This document shows, one piece after another, positions 1-10,861 of a stretch of DNA of 64,000 bases (positions are counted from its first letter, which is position 1; each line of letters starts with the position of its first letter). A model generated the notes under the pieces. The model made no database searches and was not told where the DNA came from. It saw only the letters and a list, made by a program, of their open reading frames with translations. The DNA is from Certhia americana. Taxonomy: Eukaryota > Chordata > Aves > Passeriformes > Certhiidae. A program made the position numbers and the translations under genes. The stretch is taken from NCBI GenBank assembly GCA_018697195.1, contig CM031857.1:54269982-54333981 (forward strand), given 5' to 3'.

Positions 1-144
1 ACATATTCAGAATTTCCATAAGTAACCTTCATTGTAAAATCAACTAGTCTGATATACACAAAGATTCACTATGCTTTAAAAACATTCTCTTCACAAAAAT
101 GTTGACAAGTTAATTGTTGAATTCACATACTTAAACTCACTTAC
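1..144 (-). other. RB1: RB1 intron 3, 5' end only
   Basis: AT-rich intron sequence after the exon 3 donor. Nothing else is recognisable. Confidence 0.85.
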
Positions 145-3100
145 CTTATATTTATACTTTTCAAAAGCTCAGTGAAAGTAAATGTCACTTCATCCAGATC
201 AATTGCTGCAGTAAAGATACATACTCCCCATGTTTCCTTTTTCTTTTTATCACATGCCTTTTTGAAAAAAGAGAAGGAAGAGTTTCTATTAATCAATAAA
301 AATGGGTAATGCATGGAAGGCAATAATTTGTCCAAACATGATTAGAAATGGTTAAATGAAACATCCTCAAACATTTGACTGTGACAGCCAATTATTTGAT
401 AATAGAAAACCATTCCAGGTTTTACAATACAAGTAAAAGACCAATCATTTCAACTCTTATTCCTAGACTACAAGATCAATTTTACCCTTAGAATTCAGCA
501 AATCTTAGAAATACAAGCTCTGTTTCCATGGAATGTTTATGCAAAGCAGAAGTCGTGTGGGGTTTTTTTTGTCCTTAATTACCATATTTGACCATAACAA
601 AACACTAAAAGTTAAAGAGTAAGAAGCCAAGCCATAAAAACTTAATCGAAATCTTTACAATGACAGGGAATAAACACTCATAAGTGAGTACAGCTGTGTT
701 CACCACTCATGACTGCTGAACCACAAACCCATCTCTGCTTAGTAAAGTGTGATAGTAACAAGCACTTCCAGCCATTTTCCTACATCCTATCTACATTTAA
801 GGTCTGCTTTTGCTATTTAGAAGGTGCAAGTTATAACCAATTATCCTTCATCAAAAGAAGCCAACCCACAATGACAGACATGGCATCCACATGGATAGAA
901 CTCCTGATGATGGTTCACAAGCCACTCACTTGGAGCCAGACAGGCATCACTTAAGATTCCAATACCCTTCCATCAAAACAGCAACTCAGTGGAAAACCCC
1001 TGAAGAACGATGACTTCTAGAAGCATGGGAAAAAAAAACCCTTAAGCAGGTATATCCCAAGTTTTGGAAACAAAGCTATCTTGGAGACAGAACTAGGCAT
1101 GGGTGCAGGCCAAAACTGCAGAAACAGAAAACTTGTAAAATACTTTTCAGCCATCCGGCATCATTGAAGATAAAACTCCAACACCACCCAGGCCCACAGC
1201 AAAGGATCAGGACCTGAGCACATTCTCCACAGCTCCAGGTCGGACATGACATCTGTTGAAGGACAGAGGTGAAATGGAGCACCAGGAGCAAGTGAATAGC
1301 AACACTGCATTCCTGCTCTTCTACACTGCTTAGCTTTAGCCCACTCCCTGGCCGACTTTTTCATCCTTTCCCTGATCACTCCACCTAGCTGCCTCCCAGA
1401 CAAGACCAATGTGAGTTGCAGGGGCCTGTTCACTCTAGAAAATGTTCCCCAAACCACTCAATCTTAGGCAGTCTTCCAAACCTGCTCCAAAATCCTCTGC
1501 ACTGTCAGCATCCACTCATGTCCTTGCTTAGTCAGCAGTGTAACCACGACCAATAACCCACTGTGCCCATAAATGATACAATTTTGGTAATACTGCCAAC
1601 ATTTTTGGGGTTTTTTTCAATTGTTCTGTGTCTTGGGAACAATATTTATACATCAGGGAAGATGGCTGGGAGCCTTCTCCAAAGAACAAAAACTTACACT
1701 GGCTGGTGCAATTGTTAAGAATTACAGAACAGGTTTCAATGCAAAACTAATCAGCCACCCCCAACAACTCGATAACTGACAACTATTTAAGTCACTACTT
1801 TCTTCTTACATTCCTGTTTGAGTGTTTCTACAAATCATGACTCCTTTGCACAAGAGAAAATTATTTTGAAATAAGCTATGACTAAGCTGCATTTGTTGAT
1901 ACATAAAGGGATATAAAAAAAAATTGTGAAGGTTAACACTAGCTAGTGAACTAGCAAGAAGCATGACTACCCACACTGGGCACAACTCTGCCCCTGGAGT
2001 CAGCTGACCCTGTTTAATAAATAAGTTCCTTTCACTCCACACTCCTGCAAACTCAGACCACCATGTTGTCCTGTAAATACAGCATCTTGTAGGGCAGGAG
2101 AACGGAGTGCTACCAAGCGGTGAAATGGTTCCTGGTTTGCTGCCTCTCCAAACAAGCCTAGCTTTCCGGGGCAGCCTAGCTCAACTCTGGCAGGATGAAA
2201 GCTAGAAGGCCGTAGCAATGGTTAATTTGACAGGAGAGAGGTCTGGTTTTGCGAGAGCAACCTTTAAACTCCTTGTCCAGTGCAGCTGGAGGTAACAACT
2301 CATTTGTTCCTACCATTAAACAAGAAGGCAGTCTCAGAGGCAGCCTAGCAATCTGTGAGATTCAAACCATAACAGTGAGCCAAACCCCAGTATCAGGACT
2401 ACTCCTTCACCTATTGCTGATGGTACAGGCTGCTTTGGACACCCCCTCAACAGAAGATGTTGGATAACTGCTGGCCTAACAAGAAAAATTACACACAACC
2501 CAAGATAAACAGATTATGGGTTGGGGTTTTTTTCTAGTAGCAAAGAAAAGGTGAGCAGCACCTGAGCATGCTGCCTTATAACATAGCTGAAAGAGGAAGG
2601 AGAGGAAAACATGAGAGAACACCAGACTGGGACTATCCCACCAGCTACTGCTGATTAAAACAACCAAAGATACAGGTAAACTGCATTCTTCTCAGAAAAT
2701 AAGATATCTGCCATAGCCATGCATGAAGATTCCAGAATTTTAATCCATAAATATTTTCATGGTTTAACCCCAGCTAGCAACTAAGCACTACTCAGCTGCC
2801 TGCTTATTTCCCATCCCTGCAGTGGGGAGGAGTGTCAGAAACCATCACAGCTTGAGAAAAGAACAGTTTAATAATTGGAACAAAATAAAATACAGCAATA
2901 ATAACAATATTAGTAATAACTGCAGTGGAAATGAAAGATAGAAAGAGGCATAAAACCCAATAGAAACAAGTGATGCTCCAAAGCATTTGCTCATCACACA
3001 CTGACCAATGCCCAGCCCATCCCTGAGCAGCAATCAACAATGCCCAGCAAAATTCCAGCAATTTATACAGTAGGCATAACATTCTGTGGTATGGAATACC

Positions 3101-6100
3101 CCTCTGGCCAGCTCAGGATGCCTTTCCTGGCCATGCTCTCTCCAGATCTGTGTGCATGCCCACAGGTACAGCATGGGAATCTGAAAAGTCCATGACTTTA
3201 GGCAAGTACTACTTCGCAACAACTAGAACACCAGTGTTGTCAATGTTCTCATACTAAATCCAAAACACAGCCCTATACCAGCTACTGGGAACAAAATCAG
3301 CTTTATTGCAGCTGAAACCAGAACAAATACAAACATCATGGGGCAGAAGGGGAGAAGAGATAAGGAGATGTCTTCCTGGCAAGTCACACTTGTAAATATT
3401 CTCCTCTTCACACCCCTTCCTTCCCCAAGTTCACTTCTTCCCTACACAAATGAGTTAAAGTTGATGCTGTGTTTTTTGTTCAGCAGTCGTCACTCCTTCC
3501 AACAATTTTGCTTTGTTTACAACCAAAGCAGATGATTCATCTCAGATGGACTTGAATACATGGGAATGAAATGAAGACAAATTCATAGCCAGAAATTATT
3601 TTCTGAGGGTTTTCTTCACCAGTCTGACTCAAGATCTGTGTAGATACAGCAACACTACATAAAATGGGCAGGACAACAGCTCAGTGTCTGCCCTTTGCCG
3701 TCCTTCAGTTTCAGTAAGACTACTTCCAGTGACCTGAATTCAACTCAGCATGAAGAAAAGCCTACCTACCAATCACTAGCCCTAAGATTATTTAACACCT
3801 AGTAGTTTACATACGTTTTTTATCATCTTTTATTTAGGATTCCAACCAATGCTATAACTCTGGGCAACGTAGGTCAGTTCTGTTGATTCAATACAGTTTT
3901 CTGTAGGAAAAGGTCTAAAACTCTAAAAAAAAAAAAAACTTTCAAAATATTTCTCATTCTGGCCTTAGCATTACTGTTATTCAATCTGATTTTTACCAGA
4001 TGACTACTTTATTTAAATCTAGTGAAAACAACCTGGGAGGAGTTATTGGTTTAAAGTGCTTATCCAACACTTAACTATTGTAAAATGGGATCCTTCCATC
4101 TCTTCTTTCCAGATGTAGCTGAAAGCTGTTAAAGACACTAACAGAAATAACTTCTGTTCTTTGCCTCCAGAGATTCTCCAGTGCTAAACCAGTCCTGAGG
4201 AGGAGATGGTCACAGGAAGTCTCAGCTTATGCTTATGCAGTTAGAGATGTTTACTCTTCTACCAACACTGATAACAATTTTGATAACAGCCTACAAAAGT
4301 GATCCAGGAATAGAAACTTCAAAAGATGTTGTGTAAAAGAAGGTCAAGGGAAATGTATATGAGAAACATGCAGAGACACAGATGGATACTTGAATCAAAT
4401 GAGATATAGGATGTCTCACTGTGAATACCAAGCACCTGATTTTTGAAAAGGAAGATGTGGAACTTGGCTTACTAAAATAAAATTTCAGTTACTACATTCC
4501 AATCAACATAGGGAACTAGCTTGATGGTACAAGAACACAGACATTTATTAGAAAGAGTTCAAATGAAGCTACAGACATGATCAGGGGGCTGTAGAGAGTT
4601 GGGGCTGTTCAGCCTAGAGAAGAAGAGGCTTCAGACAGCATTTTCCAGTACCTAAACAGAACTGTAAGAGAGCTGGAGAGGGGGTTTTTGCAAGAGCATG
4701 TAGTGATAGGACAAGGGGGAATGGCTTCAAACTGAAAGACAGCAGGTTTAGACCAGGTATTAGGAAGAAATTCTTTACTGTGAGGATGTTGAGACACCAG
4801 CACAGGCTGACCAGAGAAGCTGTGGATGCCCCATCCCTGGAAGTGTTCAAGGCCAAGTTGCACAGGGTTCTGAGCAACCTGGTCTAGTGGAAATTGTCCC
4901 CACCCATGGCAGGGGGGTTAGAATAAAATGACCTTCAAAGGTTCCTTCCAACCCAAACCACTCTGACTTTACGTGTTTATGATTACAGTGGGGGGAAGAT
5001 GACTGGAGAATAGACTCAAAAAGCTCTAACAACAGAAAACTGTTCAGAACAAAAACCTGCAGGAAAAATATCCCAGGGAAAAAAGAAAAATATCCGTGAC
5101 TATTAAAACCTCTGTCTATAAGACGTATATGAGAAGTTCTGTGTTAAGACAGATCCTCCATTTTTCAGCAATACAAGTATTAAATTTTCTACTGAACATT
5201 GTCTGGGATGGAGGATTATTATTACTTCTCAACAGATGAGATCAAATTCAAATATAATACTAGCTAAAAGTAATGAAGTCAATGCAAAGTACTGAACTAG
5301 TAAAAATCATCTGATATCCAAAGTTCCCATTACACTTTTGCATGTAGCAAGACTGGAGGGGTCATCAATCTCTCCCCAGAACAGGCAGAAGATGAATTTA
5401 AAAAGAAACTCTATACCAGTTGCCTGAGCTTTTAAAGTGCAAGGGCACATATAAGCAATGCATCTGCTGCTAAGATACCTAATATAATCAGCAAGAGGCC
5501 ATGGTGATGATTTGTTTGTTTTGGGACTTTTAGTAGCTCTTCTTTTTTTAATAACAGAGGATCATAAAATGTCTGTAATTTTATTCATCTATCCAAAGCT
5601 TCAATTGATTCAGGTTCACTTCAGCTGTAGTTCTATAAATTAGAGACAAAGTCTAGACAGAAAATACTTTATTAGCTCATATGCGTTTCTTACTTTTACC
5701 AAAAGCAAGAGGCCTCTCTGTCTTTTAAGTTGAAGATGAGGTGGCTTACCAATTAAAATATTCTCTTTTCAATAAGAAACCACAAACAAAAGGAATTGAT
5801 TTAATTTAATGTGAAATTTTATGGATTGGGGACACTTGGCCTGCTGAACATGAACTCTTTTGTCTATAAAGACCAACCTTTCATATTTACATCATCTGTA
5901 TTTCATTCCTCAACTTAAACTACAGTTTACCTTGTACATTTTCTTCACTAAGATAGCAGTTCAAATCCTACACACATCAAGCGCTCTGCAGCATCTGCAG
6001 TACCAGTGTAAGTCACCAGTGGGAGAGAATTTCAGGATGCAAGATAAGTAATTAGAGATGAGAAATAATGCCTAAAACATCTTCATATACTTGAGACTTT

Positions 6101-9100
6101 CTGAGGGAAAAGAAAAGGCAGCAATAATACATTTCTCATGGGATACAGAATTGGCTGGTACAGAATTTTACACCACTGGCTTGAATTATAATAGAAACAA
6201 ATTAGTACAGTACTTAGGAGAAAAAATACATGGGCAAATAAAGCTAAACTAGAAGAACCTAACTATGCAGACTGCAGATCTTTCACCATGACACTTTTTA
6301 ATATCAAATACTTGATAAAAATGGCTCAGGAATTCCTGAGTCTGAATAGCTGAGCTGCAGCAGGAGAACAGTGAGCCACATTTCCCAAACAGTGCTATGA
6401 ACAGCCAACAAAAAATGGAGCTCCTACCCACGCACCACATATTACAGCCAGCTAAGCCCATGAGCTCAAAGCATACCAGACCCTGTGCCTTAAAGTCCTT
6501 GGCAGACTCAAATTTTATCAATTTCCTAAACCACTTCAATTTTCTTTGGAGAAGTTTGGTTCCAATTTAGTCACCATATCATCTGCTCCTTACACGGCTT
6601 TTTTCCAATATATTCAGCAACAATTTGCTCAAGGGTTTTTTTCCTGCTTATATCACACCATATTTTACTTCAGATTCTCATTTTGTCCTTCTCTACCAAA
6701 ACAAACAGTAGCAGAACATAACAAACACTCTGAGCTTTTTCATAGCAGTATCGGTGTGGCTTCCTGGACTACTTCTAATACCCCTTACAACGACAATCAC
6801 ATGCTGCTCACCAAAGTAGATTAGTAATTCCACTAAATCTATTCATTCCATCTAGAATTTACAAGCACTATTGGTTCAAAATACAGATTTCATGAGAGTT
6901 ACAAAAAATTAACAGTACAAGAAAAGCAAGGATCAGAGCCAATGTTAAGCCAACAACAATCAGTGCAAAAGTTTTAAAACTAAGACTGTAAAAACTAAAC
7001 TCTAAAAGATTATGTTTATATAGGTAGCTTGGGTTGATAAAGAAATGATAGAACAAAAAGATTTGTATGACACCAATGAAAAGCTCTTGTTTATATAAAC
7101 ACTTCCATGTTCACAATAAGCTTGTGTGGGAGTTCACCATATATCAAAAGAATTTAAAAAGAAACATCTTTCTGATTACACATCAGATAGCTTCCACCAC
7201 CCCACACACCAAGAGTGCTGATTCAGCAGTTGGGGTTCTAAGAGATTTTAAATTACCATTTTATTGTAGAAGAATGTCATTAAACTTGACTGTCACAGAG
7301 GAAAGCTCTAATGTTCCCCCACTATGAAGGAAAACACCACCATATTTAACAGAAAGCTGTAGTGCTTTTGAACAATCCCTCTCTGCAGATCTAGTTTTTA
7401 CAACTACAGGTCAGCAACATTTTCCAGAGAAGTGTTACCATCTCACTCTTGTCACCTTTCTCCTCCTCTACACCTCTCAAAGAGGTTCAGCTGTTTCAAG
7501 GACTCACAGCTCAGCTGCAATAGGGTGCAGCTGTCTATCCTTGACTCACACGCTGGGGAAACAGATAACTGGAGAGCACTGTAAGGAAAGCTATAATGCA
7601 CATAAAGTAAGTGCAAGATAAGAAAGCTATAATTTCAAGGTATCATCACTAGTAGCTCAAATGCTCAAAAGAAAAAATATCAGTGTGGAAAGGTCATCCT
7701 GAAGGCAAAAAAGCAGTGGCTCCAGTGGGCATTGGCATTCATTCCAGGGAGCAGCAGATAAGTTCTCTCCTCCTGGCTGATGCCTGCCTGGCCAGTAAAA
7801 TGTCTCACTGAAGCACTGGCACATTTAGGCTGGTATGTCACTACATTCTAACAATTTTTTGTGTATATGGCTGCCAAAAATAATTGCTTTATACTTTTAA
7901 GCCACATGTACCCGGTTTGCAGAGTCTCAGCACATGCACCCTAAGCGACTAGGACAGTACTAAAGATATTTTCATTTCAAGTCACTAAATATTCACTGAG
8001 CAAGGATACAGCAGACATTCAGACTACATCCAAACCCACATCTGCACACTGAGTATCTGCCAGTTACCACAGTACCTAAAGTCTGGGCCACGCTGCTTCC
8101 TAGTTACCACTACTACTACAAGTGCCCTTCATCCTCAGGAATTTGGCAGGCACAATTCTAATATCAACCCCAAAAAACAAGAAAGGCAAGTTTTCATGTC
8201 TTTGTACTTTGTAAATGGCTTGAGAAAGGGATCCTTAGATGCTACCTCTATTTCCATCAGCAGCCTTATGATTTAAGCTTCTTCAAGTCAAACCAACTAC
8301 ACTGCTAAACAGAAGTGTTCTGCTAAGTAATTGTCTCAACTGGTGGCCTGCTGTTTAACTTTTTGCTTGAGAACAAAAAGCTGCTACACAGCTTCTGCCC
8401 CGGTTCAGAACTGAACAGGTCCAGAACTGAACCTCACTGATTAAAACACATGCAGCTGGTGCTTGCTGGACAAACCCTGGGACAGCCCCTCCAACATAAC
8501 AGCTTTACCTGAGGGAAGAAGAGAGAAGCCTCCTTCTGAATCCCTGCAACTTGAACTAGAGAGTCATCCTGAGAAGCCAGGCTCACCATAACAGCTTGAC
8601 TTGGGAAAAGAAGCAGCAATTGGCCAGGCTGTTCATTTGCTTGACTTCAGAGTCAGGTGAACCCTGCTCTCAGCAAGAAGCAGCAACTCCAGTGCCTTCC
8701 AGGCCCCCGTGGAGGCACACATTTGACAGCTTACTCAATTCAACACCCTCCAGATACATCTGTAAGTTTGAGGAAAAGGCCTTGGACTGAAATACAATAT
8801 AATATAGATTTTTTTTTTTCCTGTACATTGAAAGGCTCTCAGCAATCAGTTTTAACTGCAAGACAACAGATATTAGCTATATTTCACAATGAAGGTCTGG
8901 TTCTGAATAGGTAAAGGAAGCAATCTCCAGAAGCTGAAAGGTTTCAAAGACTATATATCTTCTACTTCTAAGTAATGATCACTGAAAACAGAACTTTACC
9001 TGTATATGAAATTTTCAGGATTATACTGAAACCTGCCCTGGTTTTTTTCAGCCAAGGGAACTGACTTCACTTGCTTTCATTCTTATAGGGGAACTCAACT

Positions 9101-10456
9101 ATGCTTTTAGGTAAATGCTTCCCATGAACATTCATGACCAGAAATTTTATCTGTAACTGAAAGAGCTGTGCACAGCCTCCCTTCCATGCTATAACCCTGT
9201 GATGTGAAAGCATCAAGACCTGGTATATCCACACTGCAGTTTAAAAAAACACAGATAAACTATAAGTAGTGACAGCATAGCTGTGGCAGGTCAGCTCAAG
9301 TTGCAGAAGGGTAAGCAGACGTCAGAACATGTGCATCAATGCAAGTCCACACAGTGGGAATAATACTGCAGCTAGGAATCATAAAACTGCATCTGGACTC
9401 TATAACAAAGCTTCTGCCACGATTTATCTGTACAGGTACTCTGAGACAGCTTGTTGACACAGCAGTCATACTGAGCAGAAGGAAAAGCAAAAACCAAGAA
9501 GGAGCCTAATATTTTAATAATCTGTTTACACATGCCCAATGACTAACTTTGAACGGAAATGCCTCAATGATAAGCACAGGTTAACATTATGCAATTAAAA
9601 AAAGAAAAAAACCCAAGCATTTAATATACAGACATTCCTGTTTCTGCAACAATCATCTCCATACCTTTTCTGCAGCCTCATAAAGGATGCAGAGGGGGAA
9701 AAGATACACAGCAACACACAGTAAGACTACTGGTATAAAGCTGACTAAGACATATTTGAAATAACTTGCAGTTCGAAGAATTAGCTGATCTCAGGGCGCT
9801 GTTTTCTACTATCAGTTGTTAGTAATCTAAAAGGACTCCTGTGCGCGTACCTTCATCACAAAATATTAACAAAACAGGGCAATCTACAGAAGCTGGTATA
9901 CACACACGTGCACATCTCAGCATCCCACTTCAGCCTGCTTCCACTTGGGGAAAGCTAAGTCACACTGTGTGAGCTTTGGCTGTGGGATCCCCGGCCGTCT
10001 CTGCAGCGAAGTTACAGCCCGATACCCGAGCTGGGGCACGGGGCAGACACTACCGCCGAGCGATGCTGCGAGCAGCAGCTTCTCACCACAGCTCCTCCAT
10101 CCGCTGCCGACAAGCTCTCGTACGTCTTCCACGCTTTCTCCCTCACGCTCTCCGACACCTTCAACGCATCACAGAGCACGACGAAGTCCGCTTCGCCGAC
10201 CTCGAGCCTAGGAGAAACATCACACATCGCCAGCGGGGACAAGGGACCGCGGAGCGACCACGGACCCCACACCACCCGCTGCCGGAGCCGCTCCGGGGTG
10301 ACACCGGCCCGCAGCCCGGACCGCCGGGGCGGCCCACTCACCCGCCCGCAGCCCGGCCGCCGCTTACCGGGGGGCTGCGGGCGGCGCGGAGCCGCCGTCG
10401 GGGCTGGGGCGCTGTGTCCTGGCGGCGCCCGCCCTGCGCGGGGGCTTGGGCGGCAT
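1..10456 (-). CDS. RB1: RB1 gene, 5' part (coding exons 1-3; rest beyond the left edge)
   Basis: Retinoblastoma protein: a nuclear pocket protein that binds E2F transcription factors and holds back S-phase genes. Three exons on the minus strand give 107 complete codons plus two bases. They show the MPPK start, an LxxLC motif with an arginine- and tryptophan-containing helix from exon 2, and the WGVCIF / DLDE / FTFTEL block from exon 3, which matches the start of the human RB-N domain (WGICIF, DLDE, FTFTEL). Exon lengths are 89, 121 and 113 nt, against 137, 127 and 116 nt in human, and the phases at the three boundaries (2, 0, 2) are the same as in human. The pocket domain and C-terminus are outside the window. 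Lying downstream of ITM2B on the same strand matches the human order, which supports orthology rather than RBL1 or RBL2. Confidence 0.95.
145..257 (-). CDS. RB1: RB1 coding exon 3
   Basis: The acceptor is a pyrimidine-rich stretch ending in CAAAAAG before 257, and the donor GTAAGTGAG begins at 144. The exon encodes residues 71-107 plus two bases (AG). It starts [11 protein letters not shown], where human has GGYIQKKKELWG, and runs through [12 protein letters not shown] and [12 protein letters not shown]. Length is 113 nt (human 116), ending in phase 2 as in human. This is the start of the RB-N domain. The first three residues differ from human, so the acceptor could be refined by RNA data. 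Exon 4 is not in the window. Confidence 0.95.
2755..3325 (-). mobile_element. Solo LTR of an avian ERVL-type endogenous retrovirus
   Basis: About 570 bp resembling a common avian ERVL LTR read on the minus strand. It has a start resembling CTGGTTTCAGCTG, a GGTATTCCATACCA block, a TATA-like TGTATAAA near 3062-3070, a poly(A) signal ATTAAA at 2872-2867, and a terminal GGGGTTAAACCATGA. Flanking 5-mers AATAT (2750-2754) and AATAC (3326-3330) look like a 5 bp target duplication with one change. There is no internal retroviral sequence, so it is a solo LTR, in the same orientation as RB1. Confidence 0.82.
4552..4985 (+). mobile_element. CR1 LINE, 3' end fragment
   Basis: A typical avian CR1 tail: a GGGGCTGTTCAGCCTAGAGAAG block, AGTGATAGGACAAGGGGGAATGG, a GAAATTCTTTACTGTGAGGATG block, GGAAGTGTTCAAGGCCAAG and the final GGTTCCTTCCAACCCAAACC with degenerate end repeats. 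The early part is joined with an internal deletion. It lies antisense to RB1, in intron 2. Confidence 0.92.
10087..10207 (-). CDS. RB1: RB1 coding exon 2
   Basis: The acceptor TTTCTCCTAG lies just before 10207 and the donor GTGAGAAG begins at 10086. The exon completes Arg30 and encodes residues 31-70. It includes an acidic LEVGEADF segment (human LEFEETEEPDF) and then VLCDALK and [17 protein letters not shown], matching human ALCQKLK and VRERAWLTWEKVSSVDG. The segment before the conserved Phe is three residues shorter than in human, and the exon ends GGAV where human has GVL. It ends in phase 0, as in human. The donor choice is supported by phase and consensus but not by transcript data. Confidence 0.92.
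10208..10367 (-). other. RB1: RB1 intron 1 (160 bp, GC-rich)
   Basis: A very short intron from donor GTAAGCGG at 10367 to acceptor CTCCTAG before 10207. The human intron 1 is about 2 kb. It lies inside the CpG island. Confidence 0.9.
10368..10456 (-). CDS. RB1: RB1 coding exon 1
   Basis: The ATG is at 10456-10454 (minus). The product starts [10 protein letters not shown], as human RB1 starts MPPKTPRK. There are 29 complete codons, then the bases CG, then a consensus donor GTAAGCG at 10367-10361. The split codon is completed by the first base of exon 2 to give Arg30, the same split Arg as human Arg46. The exon is 48 nt shorter than in human and lacks the alanine run, the proline run and the acidic stretch. 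It is very GC-rich. An in-frame ATG at 10561 would add 35 residues, but it lies upstream of the conserved E2F element, so I do not use it. Confidence 0.93.
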
Positions 10457-10533
10457 GGCGGGAGCGGCTGCCGGGAGCGCCCGGCACGAACCAGGGGCCG
10501 CCCGCTCCCGCTCCCGGCCCCCGCCCGCCGCCG

Positions 10534-10547
10534 AACCGCGGGAAAAC
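10534..10547 (-). promoter_or_regulatory. RB1: RB1 promoter E2F site
   Basis: The minus strand reads GTTTTCCCGCGGTT, identical over its length to the E2F-site region of the human RB1 core promoter as I remember it. It lies 78-91 bp upstream of the start codon. Known biology: RB1 is autoregulated through this E2F element. Confidence 0.75.
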
Positions 10548-10564
10548 GCCGTCACCGCCACCCT

Positions 10565-10576
10565 CCGTCACTTCCG
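10565..10576 (-). promoter_or_regulatory. RB1: RB1 promoter ETS (GABP) plus ATF/CRE half-site
   Basis: The minus strand reads CGGAAGTGACGG, an ETS core (GGAA) running into an ATF half-site (TGACG), as in the human RB1 promoter, where germline mutations of this region are known in retinoblastoma families. In human it abuts the E2F site. Here 17 bp separate them, and they include a second GTGACGG (10549-10555). Confidence 0.72.
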
Positions 10577-10861
10577 AGCCGGTGGCCGCGCCCCCGCCCC
10601 GCCCGCGGTCCGCACACGGGGCGGGCCCGAGCGGCGGAGGCGGTGCGGCGGGGCACAGCCCGCAGCGCGGCCCTGGCTCACGGAACCGCCCGGGGACCTG
10701 CCGTGATCAGCCTTGAGGCGCTCAGCAAGCCCCGGCAGCCGATACATCTTTTCCGTGAGATGGGGAGAAACGCAGACCTGTGTATAAGTATAACTATACA
10801 GAGTAACTGTACAGGTGCAGAGCAGGGCCGGAATTGCAGATCCTTCACTGGTTCAACCAGA

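Larger units (their letters stand above)
258..10086 (-). other. RB1: RB1 intron 2 (9.8 kb)
   Basis: AT-rich intron between exons 2 and 3. It contains the solo LTR at 2755-3325, the CR1 tail at about 4552-4985 and short A/T runs (for example 3925-3938). No other coding exon is supported: the open frames here are short and lack homology or matching splice sites. At 8430-8620 a stretch resembling CATAACAGCTT-ACYT-GGGAAAAGAAG occurs twice about 95 bp apart, too weak to name. Confidence 0.85.
10190..10740 (-). promoter_or_regulatory. RB1: RB1 CpG-island promoter
   Basis: A sharp island of GC- and CpG-rich DNA in AT-rich surroundings, covering RB1 exon 1, intron 1 and the upstream region. There is no TATA box, as expected of the RB1 housekeeping promoter. 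The ETS/ATF and E2F elements are listed separately. The transcription start is inferred to lie between about 10456 and 10535. Confidence 0.88.

Noticed and set aside
8430..8620. Possible second LTR fragment like the one at 2755-3325
   Set aside because: Only a short resemblance (SQAVMVS in translation) and an internal near-repeat. The diagnostic TATA, poly(A) and edge blocks are missing.
10454..10561. In-frame upstream ATG that would add 35 residues to RB1
   Set aside because: The added residues have no counterpart in human RB1, the ATG lies upstream of the conserved E2F element, and MPPK at 10456 matches the known start.
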